A DNA stretch of 64,000 bases from CAZGBT01 sp964524025. Its GTDB lineage: Archaea; Aenigmatarchaeota; Aenigmatarchaeia; CG10238-14; EX4484-224. Within the stretch, counting starts at the first letter, position 1. The number at the start of each line of letters is the position of its first letter. The DNA is taken from contig CAZGBT010000001.1 of the NCBI GenBank assembly GCA_964524025.1, forward strand, positions 56,532-120,531, written 5' to 3'. Made by a program: the position numbers and the translations under genes. The notes below the pieces were generated by a model. It was given only the letters and a program-made list of their open reading frames with translations, was not told the origin of the DNA and ran no database searches. Positions 1 to 7,276 of this stretch are shown in pieces.

Positions 1-181
1 CATGCTGAGGAGATCCTCTCAACCTTTTTCTTAAATATTCTTTAATTTTCATCTTAGGATCTCCAGAAATTATAGCCTTTTCACAATTTACAACTACAAC
101 TTTTTCACCTTCCAACAATTTTTTAGCTATAATCGAGGCTAGCCTCCCTAAGATCATCCCTTTTGCATCGTAAACTAGCAT
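1..181 (-). CDS. rpl13: 50S ribosomal protein uL13, N-terminal part (runs off the window)
   Basis: Large-subunit ribosomal protein uL13. The minus strand from an ATG at 181 reads MLVYDAKGMILGRLAS and continues with VVVVNCEKAIISG. This is the typical archaeal uL13 N-terminus: a first beta strand, then the GRLAS helix. Sixty codons are visible, and the rest lies before base 1. It sits 31 bases downstream of eL18, the order found in the conserved archaeal ribosomal/RNA polymerase cluster (eL18, uL13, uS9, rpoN), so uS9 is expected next outside the window. The identification is by recognition of the conserved N-terminal sequence. Confidence 0.93.
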   Translation of the reverse strand, partial: MLVYDAKGMILGRLASIIAKKLLEGEKVVVVNCEKAIISGDPKMKIKEYLRKRLRGSPQH

Positions 182-212
182 AAAAATAGCATTAGTTTAA
201 GTTATTAAAAAG

Positions 213-578
213 TTAGCACATAAGTTTTACGTTACTACCTTTCGGATTTTCTTCAAAAAGTTGTTTAATACTAATAGCTCTGCCCCCAGCTTTTTCTATT
301 TTTTCTTTAGCCTTTTTTGAAAATCTCCATGCAGCAATAGTTAATTTTTTTGTTAAGCTACCACAACCTAAGACAACACCTGGAACTACTATAGTCTCGC
401 CTTCTTTAGCATATCTTTCTATTCTTGATAGATTTACTTCAACTCTTTGCCTTGTAGGTTTTTCTAATTTTTCAGCAACCGTTTTCCATAAAGGAACTTT
501 AAGCTCTCCGCCTTTTTTTCTTAAAAATTGTATGAGCTCCTTTAAGTAAGGATTTGTAGGTCCAGTTCTTTTTGCCAT
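213..578 (-). CDS. rpl18e: 50S ribosomal protein eL18 (L18e)
   Basis: Archaeal/eukaryotic large-subunit protein of 121 residues, the usual length for archaeal L18e. The N-terminus MAKRTGPTNPYLKELI and the central VVPGVVLGCGSL stretch are typical. The C-terminal half has the uL15-like fold pattern, with AWRFSKKAKEKI and then AGGRAISIKQL. It is the first gene of the leftward ribosomal operon and is followed by uL13. Its start codon lies inside a 55-base segment that is duplicated across the adjacent N run. The coding sequence itself is intact, and the probable promoter lies in the AT-rich segment just upstream. Confidence 0.95.
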   Translation of the reverse strand: MAKRTGPTNPYLKELIQFLRKKGGELKVPLWKTVAEKLEKPTRQRVEVNLSRIERYAKEGETIVVPGVVLGCGSLTKKLTIAAWRFSKKAKEKIEKAGGRAISIKQLFEENPKGSNVKLMC

Positions 579-784
579 AAAAATTAATGCAAAAATTAGT
601 TTTAAGTTATTTTCTTATCCGTTCCAGAANNNNNNNNNNNNNNNNNNNNNNNNNNNNNNNNNNNNNNNNNNNNNNNNNNNNNNNNNNNNNNNNNNNNNNN
701 NNNNNNNNNNNNNNNNNNNNNNNNNNNNNCCATAAAAATTAATGCAAAAATTAGTTTTAAGTTATTTTCTTATCCGTTCCAGAA
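575..784. repeat. Assembly gap (100 N) flanked by an exact 55-base duplication
   Basis: Bases 575-629 and 730-784 are identical, and the 100 N at 630-729 lie between them. The same arrangement, with the same 55-base length, recurs at 46075-46284. An exact fixed-length duplication at both gap edges is what two contigs overlapping by one assembler k-mer would give when scaffolded without merging. The natural sequence probably contains one copy and no gap, which shortens the window by 155 bases here. Nothing biological should be read from the repeat. Confidence 0.9.
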
Positions 785-1035
785 TAAGCTTTTGGATTTC
801 TTCTGGGTTTTTTAAAGCTAAAAAACAAGCCTCAGCTCCTTTCGACAAGCCAAACTTTCTATCCAAATCTCTCTATCCCAAAACTTTCTCTAGCAAACTT
901 TTTGATATCTTTACCTCAGAAATTCTATCGAATGGTATGATAATAGAATTATAACCTATTAAGCCACGTTTGACAACGATGCAATTTTTATCTATAAAAT
1001 TCTTTTTTGTATCTTAGGTAGTTATTAACAATAAA
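762..1035 (-). pseudogene. Decayed bacterial-PH-like (bPH2) membrane protein paralogue
   Basis: The minus strand carries a broken relative of the intact gene at 1244-1744. In successive frames it reads NYLRYKKEFY, then DKNCIVVKRGLIGY, then SKSLLEKVLG followed by a TAG, then IWIESLA in another frame, then SKGAEACFLALKNPEE and LILERIRK with a TAA at 762-764. Each piece aligns in order with the intact protein (YLRYKQRAYW, NKRIIFKKGLFGY, SRSLLERIFGFG, LHVQSLAG, GAEASLLAIPEPEK, LILQLIKK). At least three frame disruptions are needed. The membrane-spanning N-terminus is missing or unrecognisable. Bases 1036-1243 hold only short broken frames. Its 3' end lies in the duplicated gap-flanking segment. 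Confidence 0.8.
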
Positions 1036-1243
1036 ATTAGAAGTGGAAAAGAGGAAATAATGAGAAGGACTATGGATAAATTTGGATTGATTAGGAGGAA
1101 AGGCTGGAAGTAGTAATGTAGAATATAATATTAGAGAGAGGATGCCTTCGAAATCACTTGTAGGTCTTTTATAAAGTAAGGAGTTTTTGAGAAGGAAAAG
1201 ATAATAAAGAACAAATCTCTTGGATGGTTAAATTTCAAAACCT

Positions 1244-1744
1244 TCATGTAACTTTTTTAATAAGCTGGAGAATTAGTTGCTGAGTTTTTTCTGGTTCTGG
1301 TATAGCCAGCAACGAAGCTTCTGCTCCAAAAGTACCAGGAGAAATTTGACCGGCTAAACTTTGAACATGTAGACTTCCAAACCCAAATATTCTTTCTAAT
1401 AAACTTCTTGAAATTATAAGATCGGATACCTTGTTTAAAGGTATTGAATTTATAGAGTAGCCAAATAGACCTTTTTTAAAAATTATTCTCTTATTAGTAA
1501 TCCAATATGCTCTCTGCTTATAGCGTAGGTAGGAAATATAGTAAAACAATGGGATAGGTAAGATGAGGATTAAAATTGAAATCTGAATTGAAAATTTCAA
1601 GCTTGTTAGGAAGAAAAATATAAGGAAAAGCCAAAAGAATAACCAACCTATTACTGACTTAAAAAAGAAATAAAATTTAAGATTTGGTAACGGCTTTATT
1701 TCCTTAATAATCCTTTCTCCACTTAAAAGCCTAAAATATTTCAC
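1244..1744 (-). CDS. Membrane protein with a bacterial PH-like (bPH2, YdbS-type) domain
   Basis: About 166 residues from a GTG at 1744. An ATG further upstream would start inside the tRNA-Gly gene, so I rejected it. The order is a short polar N-terminus (LLSGERIIKEIKP), a hydrophobic hairpin of two membrane helices, then a soluble C-terminal domain with WITNKRIIFKKGLFGY, IPLNKVSDL and ERIFGFGSLHVQS. These are the hallmarks of the PF03703 bPH2 family (YdbS/YdbT-like). The family is widespread, but its molecular role is poorly defined, probably assembly at the membrane. A decayed paralogue lies immediately downstream, so the locus once held a tandem pair. There is no operon partner: tRNA-Gly is 27 bases upstream on the same strand. 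Confidence 0.75.
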   Translation of the reverse strand: MKYFRLLSGERIIKEIKPLPNLKFYFFFKSVIGWLFFWLFLIFFFLTSLKFSIQISILILILPIPLFYYISYLRYKQRAYWITNKRIIFKKGLFGYSINSIPLNKVSDLIISRSLLERIFGFGSLHVQSLAGQISPGTFGAEASLLAIPEPEKTQQLILQLIKKVT

Positions 1745-1771
1745 AAAATAATTTAGGCCAGTCTGTTTAAA

Positions 1772-1846
1772 TGCGCCAGCCGGGATTCGAACCCGGGTCA
1801 CCAGCTTGGGGAGCTGGGGTCCTAGACCTGGCTAGACGACTGGCGC
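1772..1846 (-). tRNA. tRNA-Gly (anticodon CCC), with C at position 33
   Basis: A 75-base cloverleaf on the minus strand. The acceptor GCGCCAG pairs with CTGGCGC, the D arm is GTCT/GGAC, and the T arm is CCGGG-TTCGAAT-CCCGG with discriminator A. No CCA is encoded. The anticodon stem CCAGC/GCTGG encloses a 7-base loop TCCCCAA, which places CCC at 34-36. Position 33 is then C and position 32 is T, the reverse of the expected C32-T33. The variable region has four bases. The D-arm style GTCTAGCC..GGAC and the acceptor resemble archaeal tRNA-Gly. Identity as Gly(CCC) is likely; the C33 is odd. Confidence 0.88.
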
Positions 1847-1895
1847 ATCTAAAATTTGTTTTAACAAAATCTCTTTTAAAATTTAATTTTTGGCT

Positions 1896-2183
1896 TTATT
1901 CGATTACTCTTATACTTCCTGATTTTGGTAGGCTTAATTTAACTTTACCTTTAAAGATTTTTGAGAAGGCTCCCCTAACCTCTATTTCGTCGCCTACAGA
2001 GACCTTATCAATCCTTTCTTCCCACAAGGCCATTTTTATCCTTCCTGTTTCATCTTCTAGAGTTATGTCTGCAACTCTTTTTAAACCATATTTTGTCCAT
2101 ACCTCTTTGGTTTCTGATTTCTCTACTACTCTAGCTTTTAAGAAGATATTTTTCATACCCTTTTTTATTTGGTTTATTTTCAT
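1896..2183 (-). CDS. OB-fold nucleic-acid-binding protein (RPA/SSB-like)
   Basis: A 95-residue single OB-fold protein. The pattern KARVVEKSETKEV, then RVADITLEDETGRIKMALWEE, then VSVGDEIEVRGAFSKIFKGKVKLSL matches the tRNA_anti/RPA-type OB folds found in archaeal single-stranded-DNA-binding proteins. There is no zinc finger and no second OB fold, so it is much shorter than canonical RPA70. It could act as a small stand-alone SSB, an RPA accessory subunit, or an RNA-binding OB protein. It is divergent from the MAT gene, with a shared AT-rich promoter of about 75 bases. Family assignment is firm; the specific role is inferred. Confidence 0.72.
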   Translation of the reverse strand: MKINQIKKGMKNIFLKARVVEKSETKEVWTKYGLKRVADITLEDETGRIKMALWEERIDKVSVGDEIEVRGAFSKIFKGKVKLSLPKSGSIRVIE

Positions 2184-2257
2184 TCAAACCAACTTAACTA
2201 CAACTTATTTTCTCGCTTTAAAAAGATTTTTAAGGAAGAAAAGCAGTTTTGTTTTAT

Positions 2258-3466
2258 ATGATTGTCATAGAAAAACTTAATCAACAACCGATTGCAGAGA
2301 GAAATATAGAGATAGTGGAAAGGAAAGGTTTGGGACATCCTGATACAATATGCGATTCTATCGTTGAAAGAATTTCTGTTGAAATTTCAAGACTTTATTT
2401 AAAAGAAACTGGAGTTGTTTTGCATCATAATATAGATAAAGCTTTGCTTGCTGCTGGGGAAACAGAAGTTAGATTTGGCGGGGGAATTGTTAAAAAACCA
2501 ATGTTGTTAGTTATTGGAGATAGGGCCACCTTTAAAGCTGGTGAAATAGAGTTTCCGATTGGAGAAATTGCGATTAAAACTGCTAAGCAATGGTTTAAGG
2601 AAAATATGAGGTTTGTAGATCCAGAAAATCATGTTAAGTATCAGATCGAGCTTAAGGAAGGTCATGTAGCTTTAAAGAGCATTTTCAAAGAAAAAGGAGT
2701 TTTGGGAGCTAACGATACCTCAGCTTGTGTTGGCTACGCTCCTTTATCTCCTACAGAAAGAGTTGTTATAGAGGTCGAAAAGTTTTTAAATTCTGATGAT
2801 TTTAAAAAGAGGTTCCCCGAGACTGGTGAAGATGTAAAAGTTATGGCTTTGAGGAAAGGTAAGGAATTAAATTTAATAATAGCTATGGCTTTTGTAGATA
2901 GATTTATAGATTCTGAAGATACTTACTTTAGAAGAAAGGAAGAAGTTCTTAACGAACTGAACAATTTTGTAAAAGAAAATTTTGGCGATCAATTCGAGAA
3001 AATTAAATTGGATTTGAATACTTTGGATAAAAAAGGAAGAGGCATCGAAGGTTTATACTTAACTGTAACTGGAACTTCTGCAGATGGTGCTGACTGTGGA
3101 CAGGTAGGAAGGGGCAATAGGGTTAATGGAGTTATCCCTCTAAACAGACCTTCTTCGAGCGAAGCAGCTGCTGGAAAGAATCCAGTAAGCCATGTTGGCA
3201 AAATTTATAATATTCTTTCTTTCAAAATAGCAAACGAAATTTATTCGGCAGTAAGCGGCGTAAAAGAAGTTTATGTATGGCTTTTAAGTAAAATAGGGCA
3301 AAAAATTGATAAGCCTTTAATGGCTTCTATTCAAATAATTCCAAAAAATGAAATTGATTGGCTTAGGTTGCAAAAGGAGGCCGAGAAAATAGTAAAGGAA
3401 GAACTTTCTAACATCCAGCAATTTTGTATGGATTTAGCATTAGGTAAATATAAGTTTACTTATTGA
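2258..3466 (+). CDS. mat: S-adenosylmethionine synthetase, archaeal type (methionine adenosyltransferase)
   Basis: Makes S-adenosylmethionine from methionine and ATP in the cytoplasm. The 402-residue protein is the archaeal class of MAT, which is very divergent from bacterial MetK. Visible motifs are ERKGLGHPDTICD near residue 25, HHNIDKALLAAGE, GANDTSACVGYAPLS, and the glycine-rich GTSADGADCGQVGRGNRVNG with PLNRPSSSEAAAGKNP. The start is ATG 2258; a TTG three codons earlier is less likely. Its last bases overlap the convergent flavin reductase-like gene by 7 bases. It supplies the cofactor for the methyltransferases seen at 4406, 10027 and 35809 and, after decarboxylation, the aminopropyl donor for polyamine synthesis. 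Confidence 0.96.
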   Translation: MIVIEKLNQQPIAERNIEIVERKGLGHPDTICDSIVERISVEISRLYLKETGVVLHHNIDKALLAAGETEVRFGGGIVKKPMLLVIGDRATFKAGEIEFPIGEIAIKTAKQWFKENMRFVDPENHVKYQIELKEGHVALKSIFKEKGVLGANDTSACVGYAPLSPTERVVIEVEKFLNSDDFKKRFPETGEDVKVMALRKGKELNLIIAMAFVDRFIDSEDTYFRRKEEVLNELNNFVKENFGDQFEKIKLDLNTLDKKGRGIEGLYLTVTGTSADGADCGQVGRGNRVNGVIPLNRPSSSEAAAGKNPVSHVGKIYNILSFKIANEIYSAVSGVKEVYVWLLSKIGQKIDKPLMASIQIIPKNEIDWLRLQKEAEKIVKEELSNIQQFCMDLALGKYKFTY

Positions 3467-3939
3467 ATTTCTGGGAAAATATCCATACTTTTGTGGACTA
3501 ATGGCTTAAATTTCTTTTTTCTTATAACTTCCCTAACTACTTTGCCAACTACTATAAAATGATCTCCAAATTCTTTCATAAATTCAACCTTACATTCAAA
3601 ACTTATAGGAGATTCTTTTACTAAAGGAGGTTTTATCACTTTAGAATTTTCAGGAGTAAGATTGGCTTCTTTAAATTTGTCGCAACTTTTGCCGCTTCTA
3701 GTTCCGCATATCCATGCTGCCTCTTTCATTTCCTTAGAACAAACGTTTAATCCAAATTCTTTAATTTCTTTTAAATTTTTGAAAGAATAGCGGGAAGGTG
3801 CTATTGAAAATGCAATATATTTTGGATTAAAGCTTATAGGCATTAGAAAGCTTGCTGTCATTATGTTTGGTCTACCTTCTTTATCACAAGTCGTTATTAA
3901 GCAAACTGGTCTTGGAAAGATTTGTTCAGATATTCTCAT
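3460..3939 (-). CDS. Flavin reductase-like / flavoredoxin-family protein
   Basis: A 159-residue protein of the flavin reductase-like FMN-binding split-barrel family (PF01613). The N-terminus RPVCLITTCDKEGRPN is followed by MTASFLMPISFNPKYIAFSIAP and NLKEIKEFGLNV. This is the order typical of archaeal flavoredoxins and NAD(P)H:flavin oxidoreductases. FMN binding is expected around the TASF region. The length is close to the family's 150-200. It overlaps the convergent MAT gene by 7 bases at its 3' end, and the PUA-like gene lies 2 bases upstream on the same strand. It is probably the last gene of the leftward operon that starts with the RNA methyltransferase. The electron partner cannot be told from sequence. 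Confidence 0.8.
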   Translation of the reverse strand: MRISEQIFPRPVCLITTCDKEGRPNIMTASFLMPISFNPKYIAFSIAPSRYSFKNLKEIKEFGLNVCSKEMKEAAWICGTRSGKSCDKFKEANLTPENSKVIKPPLVKESPISFECKVEFMKEFGDHFIVVGKVVREVIRKKKFKPLVHKSMDIFPEIQ

Positions 3940-3941
3940 GA

Positions 3942-4409
3942 TTAAACTTTCCTTATATCCAAATAAATCCTTCTAGTTTTTGGTAATAGATTTTCTACAT
4001 AATCTTCTCTTAAAATCCCACAACCTATAAAGTCTTCTCCAAATTTTACCAAAACAAAATTGTTAACTTCGCAATCAATTTTTTCTTTTGGCTTAACGTT
4101 TAAGCCTTCTAAAAACTTTTTTGCTTCTTCTTCATCTAAAACTACAATATTCCTAGTAGCTTTCGGTCCAATAATTTGGCAACCCTCAATCGATAACTTT
4201 ATCTTATTATTTCTTTTTAACTTACCGAAGTAAAGACCTATTGAATTAAACCTAAAATTAAGCTTTATCCTTTTTAAATCTCTTGAAACTAACCACAGCT
4301 TATTTTTTGAAGTCTTAATTAGAATATCTTCAAATTTTATATCAGCACCGTAATTCTTTTTAATCAATTCTTCTATTTCCCTTTTTCTTTTTTCGCTTAA
4401 TACTATCAT
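3942..4409 (-). CDS. PUA-like domain protein, probable partner of the adjacent RNA m5C methyltransferase
   Basis: A 155-residue basic protein. The C-terminal half has PUA-like features: RNIVVLDEEEAKKFLEG, NNFVLVKFGEDFIGCG, and an ending TRRIYLDIRKV. The N-terminus (KRKREIEELIKKNYG) is helical. Its start overlaps the stop of the methyltransferase by 4 bases (ATGA), so the two are translationally coupled. In bacterial RsmF and other Nol1/Nop2/Sun enzymes a PUA-type RNA-binding domain is fused to the methyltransferase. Here it appears as a separate subunit, which is inference from context and fold pattern. Regulation looks purely operonic. Confidence 0.6.
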   Translation of the reverse strand: MIVLSEKRKREIEELIKKNYGADIKFEDILIKTSKNKLWLVSRDLKRIKLNFRFNSIGLYFGKLKRNNKIKLSIEGCQIIGPKATRNIVVLDEEEAKKFLEGLNVKPKEKIDCEVNNFVLVKFGEDFIGCGILREDYVENLLPKTRRIYLDIRKV

Positions 4410-5329
4410 CTTCTCAACCTGGCAATAAAAAACCCTTCGGTAAAGTTATGGTAAGGATGGATCCTAATGCATTTTTCTATAGATCTATCTAATTTCTTTC
4501 CTCGCCATTCAGTCAATCCGTTTATGTGATTTAAACCTTTAATTTTAATCTCCTCAATTTCTAGCCCTAATTTTTTGACTGCATAATCTATTACAAATTC
4601 GTTCTCTTCTGGGTCCATGGAGCAAGTAGAATAAACCAAAATGCCATCTTTTTTTAAGCATTTGGAAGCAGATTGTAACAATTGCTTTTGGAGTTTGCTC
4701 AACCTTAGTACTAAAGATTGGGACCATGTTTTAAAGATCGAATAAGTAGTTATTATGGTCCCGCTACCTGAGCAAGGTACGTCAACTAAAATTCTATCAA
4801 ATTTTAATCCCTTTCTCCAAAATTTTCTGCCATCCATAACTGTTACTATACAATTCTTAACTCCGCATTTTTGCAGGTTAGAACACAAAGCTCTTATTCT
4901 TTTTATATCATCATCGTTAGCAACTATAATTCCCTTATTCTCCATCATAGCAGCAATTTGGGTTGTTTTTGAGCCAGGGGCTGCGCACAAATCCAAAACC
5001 AATTCTCCTGGTTTTGGGTTAAGCACTAAAGGAGGAATCATGCTAGATGCTTCCTGTATGTAATAATAGCCTAAAAAGAATTCCAGAGTTCTCGCTATAT
5101 CTTCAGGTCTTTCGACGAAGAATCCTATATCAATCCACGGAATTTTCTTCAATTTCCATCCTTTCTTCTTTAATCTTTTTATCAATTTTTCTTTGCTTAT
5201 CTTTAAAGTATTTATTCTAATTGATTTTAAGGGTCTTTTCTCTAGACATTTTATTAATTTTTCCCAATCATCTCTAAGCAATTCCTTAAACTTCCTTTCA
5301 AAATTTTTTGGTATAGTAATTTCCATCAA
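4406..5329 (-). CDS. RNA (cytosine-5) methyltransferase, NOL1/NOP2/Sun family
   Basis: A SAM-dependent methyltransferase of 307 residues that forms 5-methylcytosine in tRNA or rRNA. The AdoMet motif is LDLCAAPGSKTTQIA. The two catalytic cysteines are in DVPCSGSGT (motif IV) and YSTCSMDPEENE (motif VI). The N-terminal part carries the family's RNA-recognition element (RINTLKISKEKLIKRL). Length and motifs fit archaeal Trm4-like enzymes, which modify several tRNA positions, but rRNA as substrate cannot be excluded. The start ATG at 5329 is preceded by a 27-base divergent promoter shared with dodecin. It is the first gene of a leftward operon with the PUA-like protein and the flavin reductase. 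Confidence 0.88.
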   Translation of the reverse strand: MMEITIPKNFERKFKELLRDDWEKLIKCLEKRPLKSIRINTLKISKEKLIKRLKKKGWKLKKIPWIDIGFFVERPEDIARTLEFFLGYYYIQEASSMIPPLVLNPKPGELVLDLCAAPGSKTTQIAAMMENKGIIVANDDDIKRIRALCSNLQKCGVKNCIVTVMDGRKFWRKGLKFDRILVDVPCSGSGTIITTYSIFKTWSQSLVLRLSKLQKQLLQSASKCLKKDGILVYSTCSMDPEENEFVIDYAVKKLGLEIEEIKIKGLNHINGLTEWRGKKLDRSIEKCIRIHPYHNFTEGFFIARLRR

Positions 5330-5356
5330 AATAAATTGAAATTTCTAAATAATTTT

Positions 5357-5554
5357 ATGCTAGTCAAAATAGCCGAATATGTAGCTTCTTCTGAGGAAAG
5401 CTGGGAGAAAGCGATAAAGGAAGGGCTTGAAAAAATACTAGAGAAGTTTAAGAATGTAAGAGGAATTGACGTATTAGGGATGAAAGCAGTAGTAAGAGAA
5501 GGTAAGATAACAGAGTTCAGAGTTAATTTTAAGGTATCTTACATAGAGGATTAG
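5357..5554 (+). CDS. Dodecin family flavin-binding protein
   Basis: A 65-residue protein with the dodecin signature: a short first strand (MLVKIAEYV), SSEESWEKAIKEGLEKI as the helix, NVRGIDVLGMKAVV, and EGKITEFRVNFKVSY. Dodecins form dodecameric shells that sequester riboflavin or FMN. The start is ATG 5357, which gives the normal 65-70 residue length; an in-frame ATG seven codons earlier would add a non-conserved leader. It faces the methyltransferase gene across 27 bases, so both are probably leaderless. The stop lies within 4 bases of the convergent polyamine synthase stop. In archaeal dodecin a tryptophan pair clamps the flavin; here W is present only in the ESWE segment. Confidence 0.85.
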   Translation: MLVKIAEYVASSEESWEKAIKEGLEKILEKFKNVRGIDVLGMKAVVREGKITEFRVNFKVSYIED

Positions 5555-6633
5555 ATGTAACAATAAATGCTTTTCTTTTTTACAATTCTTTTAACTTTCC
5601 ATGGAATGTAAGTAAAAGAGTAAAAATTTGCTGAAAGAACTTTTCTAATTTTTGTTTTAGTTAACTTTCTTAACCTTTCTTTTACTTTTTTATACTCATC
5701 TAACTCGTAAAACGGATAGGTTATAACTCCAGGATGCATCTCAAGCAATATAAGATTTTTACTAGCAAAAAATTTCTGGAGAAAAATTTGTCTATTTGAT
5801 GGCTCATAAGAAAAAGTTAAGAAGGCAAGACCACCATCCTTACTTAACGATTTTACACCAAAATTCACAAAACTCCTTATTCCAGCTTCTGTATAAGGAG
5901 GATTGGTAAAGAATCCTATAAAATTTTCTTTTAAAGCGTCTTTCCTAATATCTACTCTTTCTGTTTCTATCTCTAATCCAAATTCCTCAGCTGTTTTTTC
6001 CAAAATAAGAAGCAATTCTTTATCTATATCCACAACTTTGACTCTAATTTTTTTATCGACTAATTTGAGAAGAATCGATAAGAAATCGTCATCTCCTATA
6101 AACAGAAAATTGTCATAAAAAGGTAGCCAGTGTAGAATCCTGCTAATTATAAAAATTGCAGAGGAAGTTGATATAGGAAGTTGATCGTAATCGTATTTCC
6201 ATTTAAATTCAGCTCTAAAAAGATTAGCAAGCGGCTTTTCTTTATCTAATTTTCCTACGGTTTCTCTTAATATTCTTTCTATTTCCCTTTCACTTTTTTC
6301 CTTAACGAAAAATTTTAATAATTCTTTTTTTACCTTAACTTTATCTCCCTTCAACTTTATAACTTTTTTCTTCACCAAAAAATTGAGTAATAACCAAAGT
6401 TCCCTTATATCTTGGCACGTTAAATTAATATAATCAAAAATGCTTTTAGAAAAGAAGATGAATTTAAGGTGCATCATAAACTCTACAAAAGTATCCTTTT
6501 CTAAAATTCTATAGACTTTCCTTAATAGACTTTCCTTCTCTTTAATTTTCCACAATTCCTTGCAATCTTTTACAAAAAAATTCTCGCCATACTTTCCGTA
6601 GAACTCCTTATAGAGTTTCCTGAAAAATTTCAT
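5551..6633 (-). CDS. bpsA: Branched-polyamine synthase homologue (BpsA/DUF43 family)
   Basis: A 360-residue protein of the DUF43 family, whose characterised archaeal member (Thermococcus BpsA) adds two aminopropyl groups to spermidine to make N4-bis(aminopropyl)spermidine. An N-terminal winged-helix-like region (residues 1-120) precedes a Rossmann methyltransferase-like domain. Visible are the GDDDFLS motif, the VVDIDKELL strand, RVDIRKD, and the catalytic-loop-like TNPPYTEAGIRSF. BpsA has the equivalent GDDD and PPYT motifs. The N-terminal part is less conserved and the charged linker is unusual, so substrate preference is inferred. It is divergent from the membrane gene at 6662 by 28 bases. 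Branched polyamines are a marker of hyperthermophily. Confidence 0.78.
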   Translation of the reverse strand: MKFFRKLYKEFYGKYGENFFVKDCKELWKIKEKESLLRKVYRILEKDTFVEFMMHLKFIFFSKSIFDYINLTCQDIRELWLLLNFLVKKKVIKLKGDKVKVKKELLKFFVKEKSEREIERILRETVGKLDKEKPLANLFRAEFKWKYDYDQLPISTSSAIFIISRILHWLPFYDNFLFIGDDDFLSILLKLVDKKIRVKVVDIDKELLLILEKTAEEFGLEIETERVDIRKDALKENFIGFFTNPPYTEAGIRSFVNFGVKSLSKDGGLAFLTFSYEPSNRQIFLQKFFASKNLILLEMHPGVITYPFYELDEYKKVKERLRKLTKTKIRKVLSANFYSFTYIPWKVKRIVKKKSIYCYI

Positions 6634-6661
6634 AAAATAAATCCAGAATTAAATTTTAAGT

Positions 6662-7276
6662 ATGTTAGATTTTTTCAACTACACATCTTTTTACAAGACT
6701 TTAACTTCTTACGTACCAGAAATTTATATCTGGCTTTCTCTTTTTACTTTTGGCATATTTTTCTTTGCAGTTTTTATTTGGTATTTCTACAAAAGTCTTT
6801 CAAAAAGAGACTTGTTTAAGTTAGAAATTAAAAAAGAGGGTAAGTTTTTCTCTTGTCTCTCTTATTTCCTTAAATATGGAATTCTATTCCCATTTTATGT
6901 TTGTTTTTGGTTTGTAGGCTTAAGCTTTTTTATGTTTTTTCTAGCAAAAACTATCAATATAAAAAGCGTTTTAACAGTTTGCATAGCATTTATAGCGGCT
7001 ATCAGAGTTATTTCCTATTATAAGGAAGAGCTATCCCAAGATTTAGCAAAACTTTTACCTTTTGTTCTTTTTACCTATTTTCTCACAGATCCTAGCTTTT
7101 TCTCTTTAAACCTTTTACTTTCAAGGTTTTATCAGCTGTTAGAATTTGCTAAGCTAATTCCGAGATTTTTGTTTTACGTAATTTTTATAGAATGGATTTT
7201 AAGATCTCTTTACTTAATTAAGCTTGGGATTTGTTCGTATATAGAAAGGAGAAGGAAGAGAATTGTATGGAAGTAA
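6662..7276 (+). CDS. Unrecognised multi-pass membrane protein
   Basis: A 204-residue protein that I cannot assign to a family. It has five or more hydrophobic segments (around residues 20-45, 70-95, 100-120, 135-155, 170-190) separated by short basic loops, and a basic C-terminus YIERRRKRIVWK. There is no visible catalytic motif. The start ATG 6662 follows a 28-base spacer from the divergent polyamine synthase gene. Its last 10 bases overlap the start of the DMT-type transporter at 7267, so the two are probably co-translated and may act together at the membrane. It could be a small transporter component or scaffold. Confidence 0.6.
   Translation: MLDFFNYTSFYKTLTSYVPEIYIWLSLFTFGIFFFAVFIWYFYKSLSKRDLFKLEIKKEGKFFSCLSYFLKYGILFPFYVCFWFVGLSFFMFFLAKTINIKSVLTVCIAFIAAIRVISYYKEELSQDLAKLLPFVLFTYFLTDPSFFSLNLLLSRFYQLLEFAKLIPRFLFYVIFIEWILRSLYLIKLGICSYIERRRKRIVWK

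Noticed and set aside
1036..1243. Extension of the decayed bPH2 gene further upstream or another decayed gene
   Set aside because: Only short fragments with many stops; no stretch matches the membrane part of the intact paralogue.
1771..2280. Long plus-strand open frame over the OB-fold gene and tRNA-Gly
   Set aside because: It starts inside a tRNA gene, lies antisense to a conserved OB-fold gene and overlaps the start of MAT. Its sequence has no domain pattern.
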